In this document: one piece after another, positions 13,331 through 14,417 of the stretch
Numbering within the stretch: the first letter of the stretch is position 1
Layout of the letters: the number at the start of each line of letters is the position of its first letter
DNA from: UBA7239 sp035456205
GTDB taxonomy: Bacteria > Pseudomonadota > Gammaproteobacteria > Pseudomonadales > UBA7239
NCBI GenBank assembly: GCA_035456205.1
Contig: DATIDQ010000182.1
Location: 1-14,417, forward strand
Direction of reading: 5' to 3'
Length of the DNA: 14,417 nt
Translations under genes and position numbers: made by a program
The notes under the pieces: generated by a model
Seen by the model: the letters and a program-made list of their open reading frames with translations, nothing else
The model's database searches: none
What the model was told of the DNA's origin: nothing

Positions 13331-13780
13331 TTATGCGCATACATCAGCCAGATCAGCAGACGTATCCTGCAGTCGCTCGGCCAATATTCTTGCGACTGCT
13401 TTCATGATAGACATGGCGATATCAGGCCGTTGCCGTTCCAGTGAACCGTACACGGCGCGTTGAAAACTGGCCACGGTGGTGGGCGTTTGAGCGCGGATAC
13501 TGGCTGAACGTTTACGATCCGAGAGCAATGCCATTTCGCCAATCACATCGGATGCGCCAAACTCGCTGAGAATAGTTTGTTCGCCACCGAGAATGCTCAT
13601 TTTGATCGCTTCCAGAGCGCCTTTAATTACAATAGATACGGTATCCGCCGGTGCACCTTCACTGTACAGAATGTCGCCTGCATCCAGTGTAATAATCTGC
13701 AGGCGCGGTTCGATATGCGCAAACTGTTCGTCATCCAGTAATTTGAACAGCGGGCAGTGGCGTATCACATCCATGCTCAT
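13331..13780 (-). CDS. Stand-alone CNBD protein with intact phosphate-binding cassette
   Basis: A 149-residue protein that is almost entirely one CRP-like cyclic-nucleotide-binding domain (about 8-118) plus a C-terminal helix (about 119-140); no output domain. The phosphate-binding cassette is canonical: VIGEMALLSDRKRSASI at 79-95, with E82 and R91 in the positions that contact the sugar and cyclic phosphate in CRP. It opens with CPLFKLLDDEQF, as in the CNBD/Crp-Fnr-like fold. The first of two close ATGs is chosen because GGAG lies 9 bases upstream. It lies 25 bases after the acyl-CoA dehydrogenase gene and 21 before recR, so the three are likely on one transcript. It may bind cAMP or c-di-GMP/cGMP-like ligands and act through a partner; this is inference. 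Confidence 0.85.
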   Translation of the reverse strand: MSMDVIRHCPLFKLLDDEQFAHIEPRLQIITLDAGDILYSEGAPADTVSIVIKGALEAIKMSILGGEQTILSEFGASDVIGEMALLSDRKRSASIRAQTPTTVASFQRAVYGSLERQRPDIAMSIMKAVARILAERLQDTSADLADVCA

Positions 13781-13805
13781 GATTTTTTGCTCCGGTGAAA
13801 ATGTT

Positions 13806-14417
13806 TCAGGCTGTTTGTGGCAGTAGCTGGATACTGTTGTCAGCAGCTAACAATGCGCCCAGTTGTGCCAATTGCCAACTGCCGCCACCCATGCCGATTT
13901 CCATTTGTTTGAACCATAAATAGTAACGATGCAGCGGATACTCCACATCCGCACCGATACCGCCGTGCAAATGTTGCGTAATGTGCGCTACGCGGTGTCC
14001 ACCGATAGCAGCCCACCATTTTGCAGCGTGTACTTCTGCTTTGGCTGGAATGTTTTCTGACAATTTCCACATGGCTTCAAGATACGTGGAGCGAATGCAT
14101 TCGATATCGATATAGGCATCAGCACATTTCATGCTGGTGTTCTGGAAGCTGGAAATGGCGGTGTCAAATTGTTTGCGCTCGCTGGTGTACTCCGCCGTGC
14201 GGCGCAGTGCTTCTGATGTGATGCCAACCATGGTGGCGCAAGCGGCGATGCTGGCGTGTTCCACAATGAATTCCAGCACGTCTGCACCACCGAGATAGTC
14301 GGCTGCTGCGTTGCTGAATTGCACGTTGTAGAGCGGTTCGTGGTTGGTGCTGTCGACATATTCTGTTTTAACGCCTTCGCCCGGTTCTACCAGAAAAACC
14401 GCTTTGCCGTTGGCGGT
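13806..14417 (-). CDS. Acyl-CoA dehydrogenase family protein (partial, N-terminus off the right edge)
   Basis: The last 203 residues of an acyl-CoA dehydrogenase, open through the right edge; the end of the beta-barrel domain and the whole C-terminal helical domain are visible. Family motifs are ERKQFDTAISSFQ (residues 83-95 of the fragment) and QHLHGGIGADVEYPLHRY (about 148-165). By hand alignment to medium-chain acyl-CoA dehydrogenase, the usual catalytic Glu position in the YEGT motif is Met in IGMGGGS, and the alternative isovaleryl-CoA-type position (start of the helix before ERKQF) is not Glu either. This resembles the FadE28-like subunits of two-gene heteromeric enzymes known from steroid side-chain degradation. 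It may therefore need a partner subunit, perhaps encoded just beyond the edge. The CNBD gene follows after 25 bases. Confidence 0.88.
   Translation of the reverse strand, partial: TANGKAVFLVEPGEGVKTEYVDSTNHEPLYNVQFSNAAADYLGGADVLEFIVEHASIAACATMVGITSEALRRTAEYTSERKQFDTAISSFQNTSMKCADAYIDIECIRSTYLEAMWKLSENIPAKAEVHAAKWWAAIGGHRVAHITQHLHGGIGADVEYPLHRYYLWFKQMEIGMGGGSWQLAQLGALLAADNSIQLLPQTA

Noticed and set aside
1..14417. CRISPR arrays, tRNA or rRNA genes, insertion sequences, toxin-antitoxin pairs, phage genes
   Set aside because: I looked for spaced direct repeats, tRNA-like TTCGANNC contexts, transposase motifs and small paired genes and saw none; coding density and gene content are those of a stable chromosome region.

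Overview
The window reads as chromosomal DNA of a gammaproteobacterium, probably of the Pseudomonas/Cellvibrionales type. The evidence is a ThrH that I recall as nearly matching the Pseudomonas protein, a YcgL-domain protein (a mostly gammaproteobacterial family), a 258-residue Fpr of the Pseudomonas type, a DUF4404 protein and a Pseudomonas-like RsmE. The region is gene-dense: 17 protein genes, no RNA genes, no insertion sequences, no CRISPR and no gene-free stretch over about 165 bases. It looks like ordinary core and soft-core genome rather than a mobile island.

Layout: (1) 1-1346, minus strand: rsmE followed by a soluble RnfB-like iron-sulfur protein that runs off the left edge; stop and start overlap by one base. 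(2) 1436-3975, plus strand: thrH, moaA and an EamA/DMT-family transporter, packed 2-9 bases apart. (3) 3944-4174, minus: a small DUF4404 gene whose end overlaps the transporter gene. (4) 4339-9348, plus: a stand-alone cyclic-nucleotide-binding-domain (CNBD) protein, then fpr (ferredoxin-NADP+ reductase), a short methyl-accepting chemotaxis protein and a CoxE-type VWA protein packed 5-10 bases apart, then rlmJ. (5) 9351-14417, minus: seven tightly spaced genes in transcription order: acyl-CoA dehydrogenase (cut by the right edge), a second stand-alone CNBD protein, recR, rnd, a ycgL-type gene, a membrane protein with a lysine-rich tail, and an MTA/SAH-deaminase-type amidohydrolase.

Functional themes are RNA maintenance (RsmE, RlmJ, RNase D), recombinational repair (RecR), redox and cofactor metabolism (Fpr, MoaA, RnfB-like protein), amino-acid and methionine-salvage chemistry (ThrH, MTA deaminase) and signalling (two CNBD proteins, one chemoreceptor). 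I found no convincing new multi-gene system. The points most worth a second look are the fpr-chemoreceptor-VWA gene group, the two effector-less CNBD proteins (one with a degenerate phosphate-binding cassette), an acyl-CoA dehydrogenase lacking the usual catalytic glutamate, and a perfect inverted repeat carrying identical -10-like hexamers between two divergent genes.
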